A DNA stretch of 64,000 nucleotides from Pseudosulfitobacter pseudonitzschiae (GCF_002222635.1 NZ_CP022415.1:3508446-3572445); one strand, 5' to 3'; positions 7,475-17,843 are shown, counted from the first letter of the stretch. The notes: a model not told the origin generated them from the letters alone. A program made the numbers and translations.

Positions 7475-8920
7475 ATGAGACGTAATCGGAACGTAAAGAT
7501 TGTCGCCACACTTGGCCCTGCCTCTGACAACTATGAAATGATCCGGGCCCTGCACGAAGCTGGCGCGGACGTGTTCCGTCTGAACATGAGCCACGGCAGC
7601 CACGATGAAATTGCGGTCAAGCACAAGATCATCCGGCAGGTCGAAGAAGACCTTGGCAGCACCATCGGAATTCTGGCCGACCTTCAGGGGCCAAAGCTGC
7701 GCGTGGGCGTGTTCTCGGGTGACAGCGAGATGCTGGAGGAGGGCGCGTCCTTCCGGCTGGATCTGGACAAGGCCGAGGGCAATGCGGCCCGCGTGTGCCT
7801 GCCCCACCCCGAGATTTTCGCCGCCCTGAAACCCGGCGCATCACTGCTGGTCAATGATGGTAAAATCCGCCTGCGGGTTGAAGACTGTGGTGACGATTTT
7901 GCCAATTGTACGGTGATTGCGGGGGGCGTGATTTCAAACCGCAAGGGTGTGAACGTGCCTGATGTGGAACTTCCCCTTGCCGCGCTGAGTGAAAAGGATC
8001 GCGCCGATCTGGAATTTGTCTGTGATCTGGGTGTCGACTGGCTGGCGCTTAGCTTTGTGCAGCGCGCGGGCGATGTGGAAGAGGCGCGTGCACTGGCCAA
8101 GGGCCGTGCGGCGATCCTGTCGAAAATCGAAAAACCCAGTGCCGTCGAGCGGTTCAATGAAATTCTGGCGGTCAGCGATGGCATCATGGTTGCGCGTGGC
8201 GATCTGGGGGTGGAGCTGCCCGTACAGAACGTGCCGCCGATCCAGAAACGATTGGTGCGCAAGTGTCGCAGCGCCGCCAAGCCGGTGATCGTGGCTACGC
8301 AGATGCTGGAAAGCATGATTGAAAGCCCGATGCCGACCCGTGCCGAAGTGTCGGACGTGGCCACCGCGATCTATGAAGGTGCAGATGCCGTGATGCTGAG
8401 CGCCGAAAGTGCGGCGGGCAGCTATCCGGTCGAGGCGGTGCGTACGATGGACAACGTCGCCACCGAGGTCGAGCGCGACCCGACCTATACGCAGATCATT
8501 GAAAGCAGCCGCGATGCCAAGCGCAACAGCGTCGCCGACGGTATCGTTGCGGCAGCCCGCGAGATTGCAGAAACAACCGACATCAAGGCAATTTGCTGCT
8601 TTACCCAAAGTGGCACCACCGCCTTGTTGACTGCCCGCGAACGGCCCCGTGTTCCGATCATCGCGCTGACCCCGTTGGTGGGCACCGCGCGGCGTCTGGC
8701 GCTGAGCTGGGGATGCAATTGCGTGATCACCGATGCGATGGATCGCTTCAAGATGGCCGTTGTCGGCGCAGCCAAGGCGGCGCGGTCCGAAGGATTTGCC
8801 GACGAGAACGACCAGATCGTCGTGACAGCCGGTGTGCCATTCAATGTGCCGGGCACTACGAACATCTTGCGGGTCGCCCCTTGTGATGAACGTTTGATTT
8901 TTAGCACAGATCCGGAATAG
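7475..8920 (+). CDS. pyk: Pyruvate kinase
   Basis: This 481-residue protein converts phosphoenolpyruvate and ADP to pyruvate and ATP at the end of glycolysis and the Entner-Doudoroff route. The hallmarks are VKIVATLGPAS at the N-terminus, FRLNMSHG, the catalytic ILSKIEKP segment with the active lysine, the metal- and substrate-binding MVARGDLGVELP, and the MLESMIESPMPTRAEVSDVA signature. Length is normal. AAAAGG lies upstream of the ATG. In many Rhodobacterales pyk precedes rpmI-rplT, as here, with one small membrane-protein gene between them. Confidence 0.95.
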   Translation: MRRNRNVKIVATLGPASDNYEMIRALHEAGADVFRLNMSHGSHDEIAVKHKIIRQVEEDLGSTIGILADLQGPKLRVGVFSGDSEMLEEGASFRLDLDKAEGNAARVCLPHPEIFAALKPGASLLVNDGKIRLRVEDCGDDFANCTVIAGGVISNRKGVNVPDVELPLAALSEKDRADLEFVCDLGVDWLALSFVQRAGDVEEARALAKGRAAILSKIEKPSAVERFNEILAVSDGIMVARGDLGVELPVQNVPPIQKRLVRKCRSAAKPVIVATQMLESMIESPMPTRAEVSDVATAIYEGADAVMLSAESAAGSYPVEAVRTMDNVATEVERDPTYTQIIESSRDAKRNSVADGIVAAAREIAETTDIKAICCFTQSGTTALLTARERPRVPIIALTPLVGTARRLALSWGCNCVITDAMDRFKMAVVGAAKAARSEGFADENDQIVVTAGVPFNVPGTTNILRVAPCDERLIFSTDPE

Positions 8921-8932
8921 CGTTGGTTCACA

Positions 8933-9178
8933 ATGGGTGAACTGTCAAAATATCTGGATTCTGATCTTGCTTTGGTTCTGGGCGTCGTTATCGGCTTGCT
9001 GTCGATCCCGTCAATCTTGTCGGCGATGACAGATGGCCGCGCGCCCCGTGCCTCGGCGGTGACGATCCTCATTGCGGGGCTGTTGATTATCTTTGCGATC
9101 CAGACCCATCCGGGCGGCTACAGCATCGGCGACGTGCCCAACGCCTTTGTGGTGGTGGTCGCGCGTTTCATGCCGTGA
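8933..9178 (+). CDS. Small two-helix membrane protein, unknown function
   Basis: The 81-residue protein has two predicted membrane segments (LALVLGVVIGLLSIPSILSA and AVTILIAGLLIIFAI) and no recognised domain. It starts 12 bases after the pyk stop and is probably cotranscribed with it. It resembles the uncharacterised membrane proteins seen at this position in Rhodobacterales, but I cannot assign a function. Confidence 0.6.
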   Translation: MGELSKYLDSDLALVLGVVIGLLSIPSILSAMTDGRAPRASAVTILIAGLLIIFAIQTHPGGYSIGDVPNAFVVVVARFMP

Positions 9179-9315
9179 CCACCCCGGTGCCTGCAGGCGA
9201 CAATTAGCGCTTGCCTCACGGGGCGATGCCTCCTATATGCACCTCTCGTTCTGCGCGTCCGGCCGAAAGCGGCATGCCGAGTCGCGCGTCTACCGAACTC
9301 AAGAAGGAGACGGAA

Positions 9316-9516
9316 ATGCCCAAGATGAAGACCAAGTCGAGCGCCAAAAAGCGCTTTAAGGTGAGTGCCACAGGCAAAGTCATCGGTGCCCAGGCTGGCA
9401 AACAGCACGGCATGATCAAGCGGACCAACAAATTCATTCGCAACGCACGCGGTACGACAGCTTTGTCGGCACCCGATGCCAAGATCATCAAGGGCTTTAT
9501 GCCCTACGACCGATAA
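9316..9516 (+). CDS. rpmI: 50S ribosomal protein L35
   Basis: The 66-residue basic protein starts [15 protein letters not shown] and carries the L35 core (VSATGKV..., KQHGMIKR). AAGGAG lies 6 bases upstream of the ATG at 9316. It is followed after 15 bases by rplT, the universal rpmI-rplT pair. infC, often found upstream, is not here. Confidence 0.96.
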   Translation: MPKMKTKSSAKKRFKVSATGKVIGAQAGKQHGMIKRTNKFIRNARGTTALSAPDAKIIKGFMPYDR

Positions 9517-9531
9517 GAAGGAGCCTGAACT

Positions 9532-9897
9532 ATGTCACGCACCAAAGGCGGAACAGTCACCCACGCACGTCACCGTAAAATCGTTAAAGCCGCAAAAGGC
9601 TATTACGGACGTCGCAAAGCGGTATTCAAAGTTGCAACACAGGCCGTCGACAAGGCCAACCAATACGCAACCCGCGACCGCAAGAACCGCAAGCGGAACT
9701 TCCGCGCGCTGTGGATCCAACGCATCAACGCTGGCGTTCGCGCCCATGACGAATCGCTGACATACAGCCGTTTCATCAATGGCCTGAACCTGGCTGGCAT
9801 TGAAGTTGACCGTAAGGTTCTGGCCGATCTGGCTGTGAACGAACCGGCGGCCTTCGCAGCCATCGTCGACCAAGCCAAAGGCGCGCTGCCCGCGTAA
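9532..9897 (+). CDS. rplT: 50S ribosomal protein L20
   Basis: The 121-residue protein begins [17 protein letters not shown] and contains AKGYYGRRK and [20 protein letters not shown], all hallmarks of L20, an early 23S rRNA-binding assembly protein. GAAGGAG precedes the start. An intrinsic terminator follows directly (9923-9949), so rpmI-rplT ends here. Confidence 0.97.
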   Translation: MSRTKGGTVTHARHRKIVKAAKGYYGRRKAVFKVATQAVDKANQYATRDRKNRKRNFRALWIQRINAGVRAHDESLTYSRFINGLNLAGIEVDRKVLADLAVNEPAAFAAIVDQAKGALPA

Positions 9898-9922
9898 CCT
9901 TTGACGGTTGAGTGTATTCAGA

Positions 9923-9949
9923 GGCCCTGCCATCCGGCGGGGCCTTTTT
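9923..9949 (+). terminator. Intrinsic terminator after rplT
   Basis: GGCCCTGCC (9923-9931) pairs with GGCGGGGCC (9936-9944), one G-T wobble, loop ATCC, followed by TTTTT (9945-9949). Confidence 0.9.
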
Positions 9950-9968
9950 CGTTTGTGCAGGGGCCGCG

Positions 9969-10559
9969 TCAGGCACCGGAGCTGCCCAGCCCGCGCACCG
10001 TTTCCAGCCATTTGTTTGTATGTCCGGCCTTTGCTTTGCTGACGCCCGCGAAATAGCTGACGCGTGTGGGGGTGATGCCCACAAACTTCAGGATTTGCCC
10101 GCGCAACTGCCAGATCATCGCGCTGCGATAGGCCAGCGACAGGAACCAGCGCGGTGTATCCGAGGTGATGATCAGTCGTGCGCTGCGCCCTTTCAGCATC
10201 GGTCGGGGCATCCCCGACGCCAAAGGGTTGCGGGTGTCAAAGCTGCGTCCGGGTAAAAACGAGCGGTCGAACATTCCCTTGAGTTTCGCAGGCAAGCCAC
10301 CCCACCACATCGGGCTGGTGATAACCACATGCTGGGCCCAGTCGATGTGGTCCAGCAGCGTTTCAAGGTCAGGTTCAAGCGGTTTGTGATAATCGTAGCC
10401 GTTGAAACCATAGTCTGGGTCAAAATCCATATCCCGAAGGTGCGTCAGCCGCACATCGTGCCCTGCTGCCCGCGCAGCTGCAGCGTAGGTTTCGGCCAGT
10501 GCGCGGTTCAAAGAGCTTTCAGAGGGGTGGCCATTCAGGACGAAAATACGTTTCTGCAT
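9969..10559 (-). CDS. NAD(P)H-dependent oxidoreductase, flavodoxin-like fold (NQO1/KefF type)
   Basis: The 196-residue protein has the flavodoxin-2 pattern: VLNGHPSESSLNRALAETY (FMN/FAD phosphate loop) and the active-site motif TSPMWWGGLPAKLKGMFDRSFLPG. Such enzymes reduce quinones, azo or nitro compounds by two-electron transfer. The start at 10559 matches the family N-terminus; in-frame ATGs further upstream would run into the operator boxes at 10578-10643. It is divergent from a TetR repressor, and three palindromic boxes lie between them, so the pair looks like an inducible quinone or electrophile response. Confidence 0.85.
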   Translation of the reverse strand: MQKRIFVLNGHPSESSLNRALAETYAAAARAAGHDVRLTHLRDMDFDPDYGFNGYDYHKPLEPDLETLLDHIDWAQHVVITSPMWWGGLPAKLKGMFDRSFLPGRSFDTRNPLASGMPRPMLKGRSARLIITSDTPRWFLSLAYRSAMIWQLRGQILKFVGITPTRVSYFAGVSKAKAGHTNKWLETVRGLGSSGA

Positions 10560-10577
10560 GGGTTCAGCTTTCACAAA

Positions 10578-10643
10578 TTGACTATGGTCAAAATTGGTAG
10601 GATCATAAATGACCATGGTCAATATCAAATTTGACCATGGTCA
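10578..10643. promoter_or_regulatory. Three TGACCATGGTCA-type palindromes (TetR operators)
   Basis: TTGACTATGGTCAA lies at 10578-10591, and perfect TGACCATGGTCA palindromes lie at 10610-10621 and 10632-10643. Centre spacings are 31 and 22 bp, about three and two helical turns. They fill the divergent promoter region between the oxidoreductase and tetR genes. Binding by the adjacent TetR protein is a strong inference. Confidence 0.75.
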
Positions 10644-10665
10644 GCGTTCATGTCAGACAGGGGTG

Positions 10666-11247
10666 ATGAAACCAGCTGTTCAACAACGCACATTGAAAAC
10701 ACGTGCGCGCCTTTTGGGGGCGGCAGAAGAGGTCGTACAGGCGCACGGCTTTGAAGCGTTGCGCGTCGATCAGGTAGTGTCGCTGGCGGGGGTGGCCAAG
10801 GGCACATTCTTTGCTCACTTCACCGACAAGGACGCATTGATGTCGCAGTTGATCGGTGCGCGGATCAACGCGGCGCTGGACCGGATCGAGGCACAGCCAA
10901 CCCCCGTAGATGTGGACGAGATTGTGCAGACACTTGTGCCGCTGATGGCGCTGATGACGCATGAACGCTATGTGTTCGATGTGATCCTGCGCCATTCTGG
11001 CGCGGCACTGGTCGAGGATGTCGGACCAATTGCGGAAACCTTCGGGCGGTTCCTGACGGTGATCGAGGGCTGGCTGGCCGGTGCGCCGGTTCGTCAGGAT
11101 GTGCCCGTCGCGGTGCTGGCCGAGGGCGTGCAGGCGTTTTTCATTCAGGCAATCGCTCTGCATTTCTGCGCGCTGCACAGCGACGTCGTCATGGACGCAC
11201 GGTTGACCCCGTGGCTGCGCGCATGGCTTGTCCCGCAGGGCACCTAA
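10666..11247 (+). CDS. TetR/AcrR-family transcriptional regulator
   Basis: The 193-residue protein has the N-terminal TetR HTH (TLKTRARLLGAAEEVVQAHGFEALRVDQVVSLAGVAKGTFFAHFTDKDAL) followed by a helical ligand-binding domain. The ATG at 10666 is chosen because it lies beyond the operator boxes and the HTH then begins about 10 residues in, as usual; the GTG at 10663 or ATG at 10609 are alternatives. It probably represses itself and the divergent oxidoreductase through the three palindromes. Confidence 0.85.
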   Translation: MKPAVQQRTLKTRARLLGAAEEVVQAHGFEALRVDQVVSLAGVAKGTFFAHFTDKDALMSQLIGARINAALDRIEAQPTPVDVDEIVQTLVPLMALMTHERYVFDVILRHSGAALVEDVGPIAETFGRFLTVIEGWLAGAPVRQDVPVAVLAEGVQAFFIQAIALHFCALHSDVVMDARLTPWLRAWLVPQGT

Positions 11248-11315
11248 CCTTGCCTCTCTTGTAATCAGCCGCGTTTCTGCTAGCAGGTCTGCGACATATG
11301 ACAGGACGGTTGACG

Positions 11316-12389
<1,074 letters not shown>

Positions 12390-12540
12390 GTATTCGTCAC
12401 TGGGGCAGCGCATTGCCCGAACCGCAAACAGCTATGAGGTTTAGCGGTCAGGCACGGGCCGTTCTGGCAGAACGCAACTGTTGCACCCAAGCACATTTCT
12501 TGTCATTGCAGGGCGGCATATTCCGCAGGGGAAAACGACC

Positions 12541-14937
12541 ATGAAATTCACGCTGTCCTGGCTCAAGTCGCATCTCGACACCACCGCCACACTGGACGAG
12601 ATCACATATGCGCTGACCGACCTCGGGCTTGAGGTTGAAGGCGTCGAAGATCGCGGGGCGGCGCTGGCGGCGTTTACCATCGGTTACGTCGAAAGTGCCG
12701 AGAAACACCCCGATGCAGACCGTTTGCAAGTGTGTCAGGTGCAGACCGACGAAGGCGTCAAACAGATCATCTGCGGTGCACCCAATGCGCGGCAGGGCAT
12801 CACCGTGGTCGTGGCCAAGCCGGGCGTTTACGTGCCGGGCATCGACACCACCATCGGCGTGGGTAAGATCCGTGGCATCGAAAGCTATGGCATGATGGCG
12901 TCCGAGCGCGAGATGGAGCTGTCGGAAGAGCATGACGGCATCATCGAACTGGTGTCGGGCGAGGTCGGCCAAAGCTTCACCGATTGGCTGGCGCAGAATG
13001 ACCCCGCCAAGGTCGATCCGGTGATCGAGATTGCAATTACCCCCAACCGCCCCGATGCGCTGGGCGTGCGCGGCATTGCCCGCGATCTGGCGGCACGCGG
13101 TCTGGGCACGCTGAAGCCCAGCACCGTCGAGTTGGTCGAGGCCAGCTTTGACAGCGACATCAAGGTGACGATCGACCAAGACACGTTGGACGGCTGCCCG
13201 CTGTTCAGTGGCCGTCTGATCAAAGGCGTGAAAAACGGCCCCAGCCCCGCGTGGCTTCAGGACCGCCTGCGCGCCATCGGCCTGCGCCCGATCAGTTTCC
13301 TCGTCGATGTGACCAACTTCTTCACATACGATCTGAACCGCCCCTTGCACGTCTTCGACGCGGACAAAGTGGCCGGAAACCTGCGTGTGCACCGCGCCGC
13401 GGGCGGCGAGGTCATCGCCGCGCTGGATGACAAGGAATACACACTGCAAGCGGGCCAGATGGTCATTTCCGACGACAACGGCGTCGAAAGCATCGCGGGC
13501 ATCATGGGCGGTGCCGCTTCGGGCTGTACCGACGAGACGGTCAACGTCTTCGTCGAAAGCGCCTATTGGGACCCGGTGCAGATCGCCTATGCGGGCCGTG
13601 CGCTCAAGATCAACTCGGATGCGCGCTACCGGTTCGAGCGGGGCGTCGACCCTGCGTTTACCCCCGAAGGGCTGGAACATGCGGTGCGCATGATCGTGGA
13701 CCACGCAGGCGGCGAAGCCTCCGCGCCGGTCTATGCCGGGGCCGTGCCCGATACCGCACGCGCCTACAAGCTGGACGCGGCGCGGGTGCAATCTCTGGTT
13801 GGCATGGAAATCCACGAAAGCCAGCAGCGCCAGACGCTGACGGCGCTTGGTTTCCGGCTGGAGGGCGACATGGCCCATGTGCCCAGCTGGCGTCCCGATG
13901 TGCAGGGCGAGGCCGATCTGGTGGAAGAGGTCGCGCGCATCGCGTCGCTGACCAAGCTGGAGGGCAAACCGCTGCCGCGCCTGACACCCGGCGTGCCGCG
14001 TCCGGTGATGACGCCAAGCCAGCGCCGCGAGCAGATCGCGCGGCGCACCACGGCGGCGTTGGGCTATAACGAACTGGTTACCTACAGCTTCATTGATCAG
14101 GCCAGTGCGGCCCTGTTCGGCGGCGGTGACGACTTGACGCGGCTGGAAAACCCGATTTCATCCGACATGAGCCACATGCGCCCCGCGCTGCTGCCGGGGC
14201 TGCTGGCTGCCGCCGCCCGCAATCAGGCGCGCGGTTTTGCCGATCTGGCGTTCTTCGAGGTCGGCCCCGCCTTTCATGGCGGCGAGCCGGGCGAGCAGCA
14301 CTTGCTGGTCAGCGGCCTATTGGTCGGGCGCACCGGCCCCAAGGACGTGCATGGCGCGTCGCGTCCCGTGGATGTCTATGACGTCAAAGCCGACGCCGAG
14401 GCAGTTCTGGCCGCAATGGGCGCGCCCGCCAAGGTGCAGATCATGCGCGGTGCTGCGGACTGGTGGCACCCCGGACGTCATGGCAAGATCTGCCTTGGTC
14501 CGAAAAAGGTGCTGGGCGTTTTTGGCGAGGTGCATCCGCGCGTTCTGGCCGCGATGGACGTCAAGGGGCCAGCAATGGCCTTTACCCTATGGCCCGAAGA
14601 AGTGCCCCTGCCGCGCAAGACCGGTGCAAGTAAGGGGGCGCTGGCCATCAGTGACCTGCAGGCAGTTGAACGTGACTTTGCCTTTGTCGTCGACGCGGAT
14701 GTCGAAGCACTGACACTGGTGAACGCAGCTCAAGGCGCCGATAAAGTGTTGATCGAAGACGTGCGCGTGTTCGACGAGTTTATTGGTGGCACACTGGGCG
14801 AGGGCAAGAAATCTCTGGCCATCACTGTGCGCCTGCAACCCACTGACAAGACACTGAAAGAGTCAGACATCGAAGCGGTTAGCGCCAAGGTCGTCGAGAA
14901 AGTGAGCAAGGCCACAGGTGGCACGCTGCGCGGTTGA
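12541..14937 (+). CDS. pheT: Phenylalanyl-tRNA synthetase beta subunit
   Basis: The 798-residue protein has normal length and domain order: N-terminal MKFTLSWLKSHL, EMAP-like tRNA-binding domain (about 40-150, with HPDADRLQVCQV), the B3/B4 editing region, B5, the catalytic-like core (RREQIARRTTAALGYNELVTYSF), and the C-terminal FDX-ACB anticodon-binding domain (SDLQAVERDFAFVVD...). The start at 12541 has AGGGGAA upstream; a longer in-frame start at 12481 has no similarity. It follows pheS in the standard pair. Confidence 0.96.
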   Translation: MKFTLSWLKSHLDTTATLDEITYALTDLGLEVEGVEDRGAALAAFTIGYVESAEKHPDADRLQVCQVQTDEGVKQIICGAPNARQGITVVVAKPGVYVPGIDTTIGVGKIRGIESYGMMASEREMELSEEHDGIIELVSGEVGQSFTDWLAQNDPAKVDPVIEIAITPNRPDALGVRGIARDLAARGLGTLKPSTVELVEASFDSDIKVTIDQDTLDGCPLFSGRLIKGVKNGPSPAWLQDRLRAIGLRPISFLVDVTNFFTYDLNRPLHVFDADKVAGNLRVHRAAGGEVIAALDDKEYTLQAGQMVISDDNGVESIAGIMGGAASGCTDETVNVFVESAYWDPVQIAYAGRALKINSDARYRFERGVDPAFTPEGLEHAVRMIVDHAGGEASAPVYAGAVPDTARAYKLDAARVQSLVGMEIHESQQRQTLTALGFRLEGDMAHVPSWRPDVQGEADLVEEVARIASLTKLEGKPLPRLTPGVPRPVMTPSQRREQIARRTTAALGYNELVTYSFIDQASAALFGGGDDLTRLENPISSDMSHMRPALLPGLLAAAARNQARGFADLAFFEVGPAFHGGEPGEQHLLVSGLLVGRTGPKDVHGASRPVDVYDVKADAEAVLAAMGAPAKVQIMRGAADWWHPGRHGKICLGPKKVLGVFGEVHPRVLAAMDVKGPAMAFTLWPEEVPLPRKTGASKGALAISDLQAVERDFAFVVDADVEALTLVNAAQGADKVLIEDVRVFDEFIGGTLGEGKKSLAITVRLQPTDKTLKESDIEAVSAKVVEKVSKATGGTLRG

Positions 14938-14965
14938 TCCGCGCGGCTCTGACAGGAGAATTGCG

Positions 14966-15415
14966 ATGACGTTGAAAGTATATCTGTCCGGTGAAATCCA
15001 CACCGACTGGCGCGATCAGATCATCAACGGGGCTGAAGGTCTGGACGTGTCGTTTGACAGCGCCGTCACAGATCACGCCGCCAGCGATGATTGCGGCGTG
15101 GAAATCCTCGGTGCCGAGCCAGACAAGTTCTGGCACGACCGCAAGGGTGCGCTGGTCAACGCCATTCGTACCCGCAAAGGCATTGCGGATGCCGACGTGG
15201 TCGTGGTGCGCTTTGGCGACCAGTACAAGCAGTGGAACGCCGCCTTTGACGCGGGGCAGGCGGCAGCCTTGGGCAAATCGCTGATCGTGCTGCACGGCCC
15301 CGATCACGCCCACGCGCTGAAAGAGGTCGATGCCGCGGCGCTGGCTGTGGCGCAAGAGCCGCAACAGGTTGTAGATATCCTGCGTTATGTTCTGACCGGA
15401 ACTTTGCCGCGCTGA
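14966..15415 (+). CDS. YtoQ family protein
   Basis: The 149-residue protein begins MTLKVYLSGEIHTDWR and contains DADVVVVRFGDQYKQWNAAFDAG, features of the YtoQ family, which has a nucleoside 2-deoxyribosyltransferase-like alpha/beta fold (SGEIHxxWR and D-G-x-A-A elements). No reaction is established. AGGAGAA lies directly before the ATG at 14966, 28 bases after pheT, so it may be cotranscribed with pheST. Confidence 0.8.
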   Translation: MTLKVYLSGEIHTDWRDQIINGAEGLDVSFDSAVTDHAASDDCGVEILGAEPDKFWHDRKGALVNAIRTRKGIADADVVVVRFGDQYKQWNAAFDAGQAAALGKSLIVLHGPDHAHALKEVDAAALAVAQEPQQVVDILRYVLTGTLPR

Positions 15416-15556
15416 TCTCCCACCACTGTTTGCAGTTTCAGCCAACACCCTGCGCAGGCCGTAGAAAATGCCTGCCAGATTGCAAAAGCTGTGCTAATCC
15501 ACAAATGTCGGCGTGAAAATATGCAAATGCGCGCCACCGTTTACGAGGGATTAGTC

Positions 15557-15988
15557 ATGCTGAACGAATTCAAAGATTTCATCGCCAAGGGTAATGTCAT
15601 GGACATGGCCGTCGGCATTATTGTGGGTGCTGCGTTTACAGCCATTGTCAGCTCGATGGTGGGGGACTTGATCAACCCGCTTATCGGTCTGTTCACCGGC
15701 GGTGTTGATTTCACCAACAATTATGCGGTTCTGGCCGGCGAAGTTCCCGCCGGCGCGTCGCTTGAAGCCGCACGCGAGGCTGGCGCCTCGGTTTTTGCCT
15801 ATGGTGCGTTCCTGATGGCGGTCGTCAACTTCCTGATCATCGCCTTTGTGGTGTTCATGCTGGTCAGGATGGTCAACCGCATCAAGGCCGCAGCGGTCAA
15901 GCCTGACGAGGTTGCCCCCGAGGTCAAAACAGGCCCGTCGCAACTGGACGTTCTTCTGGAAATCCGCGACCAACTTGCCAAGCGCTAA
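15557..15988 (+). CDS. mscL: Large-conductance mechanosensitive channel
   Basis: The 143-residue protein opens with [40 protein letters not shown], the conserved first helix and pore TM1 of MscL, followed by a periplasmic loop and TM2 ([20 protein letters not shown]) and a C-terminal amphipathic helix. The channel opens under membrane tension and releases solutes during hypo-osmotic shock. GAGGGA supports the ATG at 15557. Confidence 0.95.
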   Translation: MLNEFKDFIAKGNVMDMAVGIIVGAAFTAIVSSMVGDLINPLIGLFTGGVDFTNNYAVLAGEVPAGASLEAAREAGASVFAYGAFLMAVVNFLIIAFVVFMLVRMVNRIKAAAVKPDEVAPEVKTGPSQLDVLLEIRDQLAKR

Positions 15989-16008
15989 TACGCGCCACAG
16001 CCGATCGA

Positions 16009-16044
16009 ACAAGGCCCGCCCGGACTGCTCCGCGCGGGCCTTGT
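16009..16044 (+). terminator. Hairpin terminator after mscL
   Basis: ACAAGGCCCGC (16009-16019) and GCGGGCCTTGT (16034-16044) form a perfect 11-bp stem. The downstream U-tract is weak, but the hairpin lies between converging genes and may act in both directions. Confidence 0.75.
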
Positions 16045-16046
16045 TG

Positions 16047-16077
16047 CTTCATCTTGCCGGATAAACTCCGGGGAAGG
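16047..16077 (-). repeat. Dispersed intergenic repeat, copy C (inverted)
   Basis: Read on the minus strand this is CCTTCCCCGGAG followed by TTTATCCGGCAAGATGAAG, the same element as copies A (3588) and B (5488). It lies between the mscL terminator and the end of ald. Confidence 0.6.
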
Positions 16078-16113
16078 CGCGTATGCGCCGAGGGGCAGAG
16101 CCCCGCGCGCCGC

Positions 16114-17232
16114 TTACATCTTCAGCGCATCTTCGGGTGCTGTCACGTCCAGACCCAATGCGTCACCCACGGCCGCATAGGTCAGTTTGCCCGCGTGTAC
16201 GTTCAGCCCCGCCAGCAGGTGCGGGTCTTCGGCACAGGCCTTTTTCCAACCCTTGTCCGCAAGTGCCAGCATGAACGGCATCGTCGCATTGCTCAGCGCA
16301 ATCGTCGATGTTCGCGCTACAGCGCCGGGCATGTTGGCTACGCAATAGTGCATGATCCCGTCCACATCATAGATGGGATTCTGATGCGTGGTGGCCTTCG
16401 AGGTCTCGAAGCAACCGCCTTGGTCAATTGCCACGTCTACCAGCGCGGCGCCAGGTTTCAGTTCAGACAGTTGCGCTTTCGAGATCAGCTTGGGCGCTGC
16501 GGCACCGGGCACCAGTACAGCGCCGATGATCATATCGGCAGCACGCGCCAGTTCTATGGTGTTGCCTGCGCTGGCATAGCTGGTCTTGAACACGCCACCA
16601 AAGACGTCATCGAGATACCGCATCCGTGGCAGCGACCGGTCCAGCACGGTCACATCCGCGCCCATACCCGCCGCGATCCGTGCCGCATGGGTGCCGACGA
16701 CACCGCCGCCGATCACAACGACGCGGGCTGGGCTCACGCCCGGGACACCACCCATCAGGACACCGCGCCCGCCGTTGGCCTTTTGCAGCGTCCACGCGCC
16801 AACCTGTGGGGCCAGCCGACCGGCGACCTCTGACATCGGTGCCAGCAACGGCAGGCCGCCCTGACGGTCTGTGACGGTTTCATAAGCGATGCAGGTCGCA
16901 CCCGAAGCCAGCAGATCATGCGTCTGGTCGGGGTCCGGTGCCAGATGCAGATAGGTGAACAAGATCTGCCCCTCGCGTAGCATCTTGCGCTCGCCTGCCT
17001 GCGGTTCCTTCACCTTTACGATCATATCTGCGGCGGCAAAGACCTCTTGCGCCGTTTCGACGATCCGAGCACCCACCGCCGTATAATCCGCATCCTCAAA
17101 GCCTGCACCAACGCCGGCACCTGCTTGGATCAGTACAGTGTGGCCGCGCGCCACCGCCTCTTGTGCGGCGTTGGGCGTCATGCCTACGCGAAATTCTTGT
17201 GGCTTGATCTCTGTTGGACATCCGATTTTCAT
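16114..17232 (-). CDS. ald: Alanine dehydrogenase
   Basis: The 372-residue protein starts MKIGCPTEIKPQEFRVGMTP and carries the conserved catalytic lysine in VKVKEPQ, the catalytic histidine in YLHLAPD, the Rossmann motif VVVIGGGVVGTHAARIAAGMGADVTVLD and the DVAIDQGGCFETS signature. It interconverts L-alanine and pyruvate with NAD+. The start at 17232 matches the family; the in-frame ATG at 17286 adds 18 unrelated residues. It is divergent from an Lrp regulator, a common arrangement for ald. Confidence 0.96.
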   Translation of the reverse strand: MKIGCPTEIKPQEFRVGMTPNAAQEAVARGHTVLIQAGAGVGAGFEDADYTAVGARIVETAQEVFAAADMIVKVKEPQAGERKMLREGQILFTYLHLAPDPDQTHDLLASGATCIAYETVTDRQGGLPLLAPMSEVAGRLAPQVGAWTLQKANGGRGVLMGGVPGVSPARVVVIGGGVVGTHAARIAAGMGADVTVLDRSLPRMRYLDDVFGGVFKTSYASAGNTIELARAADMIIGAVLVPGAAAPKLISKAQLSELKPGAALVDVAIDQGGCFETSKATTHQNPIYDVDGIMHYCVANMPGAVARTSTIALSNATMPFMLALADKGWKKACAEDPHLLAGLNVHAGKLTYAAVGDALGLDVTAPEDALKM

Positions 17233-17322
17233 CTGCCATTCCCTGTATTGCAGTATGGGGCGTATTTTAACGTGATTGATGCGCAAGAACCCACGAAAGG
17301 GGCCTCGCTTTTCGCCTTGATA

Positions 17323-17359
17323 TTCGAATAGTCTGGCGCGAAATGTCTAAATTTTCGAA
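17323..17359. promoter_or_regulatory. Pair of TTCGAA palindromes between ald and lrp
   Basis: ATTCGAAT is a perfect palindrome at 17322-17329 and a second TTCGAA lies at 17354-17359; centres are 31 bp apart. The second overlaps the ribosome-binding region of the lrp-like gene. A role in control by the adjacent Lrp protein is inference. Confidence 0.35.
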
Positions 17360-17372
17360 GGAACATGCGCAA

Positions 17373-17843
17373 ATGTCAGCAGACGCGACCGATCGGCGTA
17401 TTCTCGAAGCGCTTCAGCGCAAGGGGCGGATGTCGAATGCAGACCTGTCCGAACAGGTAAATCTGAGTGCGTCGGCCTGTCACCGGCGTGTGCAGCGGCT
17501 TGAGGCCGAAGGGTATATCAAAGACTACGTCGCGCTGTTGGATGCGCGCAAGATGGGTGTTTCCACCACCGTCTTTGTCGAGATCACCTTGCAAGGACAG
17601 GCCGACGAGGTTCTCGACGCTTTTGAAAAGGCGGTGCGGCGCATACCTGACGTGCTGGAATGTCATCTGATGGCAGGCACCGCCGATTATATCCTTAAGG
17701 TTGTCGCCGAAAATACCGAGGATTTTGCACGCATTCACCGTCAGCATCTGGCCCGCTTGCCGGGGGTGGCGCAGATGCAGTCCAGCTTTGCCTTGCGCAC
17801 CGTGTTTAAAACGACCGCCCTGCCGGTCTGGGGGGGGAAATGA
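17373..17843 (+). CDS. Lrp/AsnC-family regulator (probable ald regulator)
   Basis: The 156-residue protein has the Lrp winged HTH (DRRILEALQRKGRMSNADLSEQVNLSASACHRRVQRLE) and C-terminal RAM domain (VLECHLMAGTADYILKVV). GAAGGAA is 9 bases upstream of the ATG at 17373, favouring it over the in-frame ATG at 17343. It is divergent from ald, so it most likely activates or represses alanine dehydrogenase in response to alanine. Its last four bases overlap the start of the GMC oxidoreductase gene (ATGA). Confidence 0.88.
   Translation: MSADATDRRILEALQRKGRMSNADLSEQVNLSASACHRRVQRLEAEGYIKDYVALLDARKMGVSTTVFVEITLQGQADEVLDAFEKAVRRIPDVLECHLMAGTADYILKVVAENTEDFARIHRQHLARLPGVAQMQSSFALRTVFKTTALPVWGGK

Noticed and set aside
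9179..9315. Possible L20-type leader or infC before rpmI
   Set aside because: No infC frame and no pseudoknot-like structure that I could support by eye.
12448..13878. Minus-strand open frame of 476 codons opposite pheT
   Set aside because: Antisense shadow of pheT, which is unmistakable; composition is unlike a protein.
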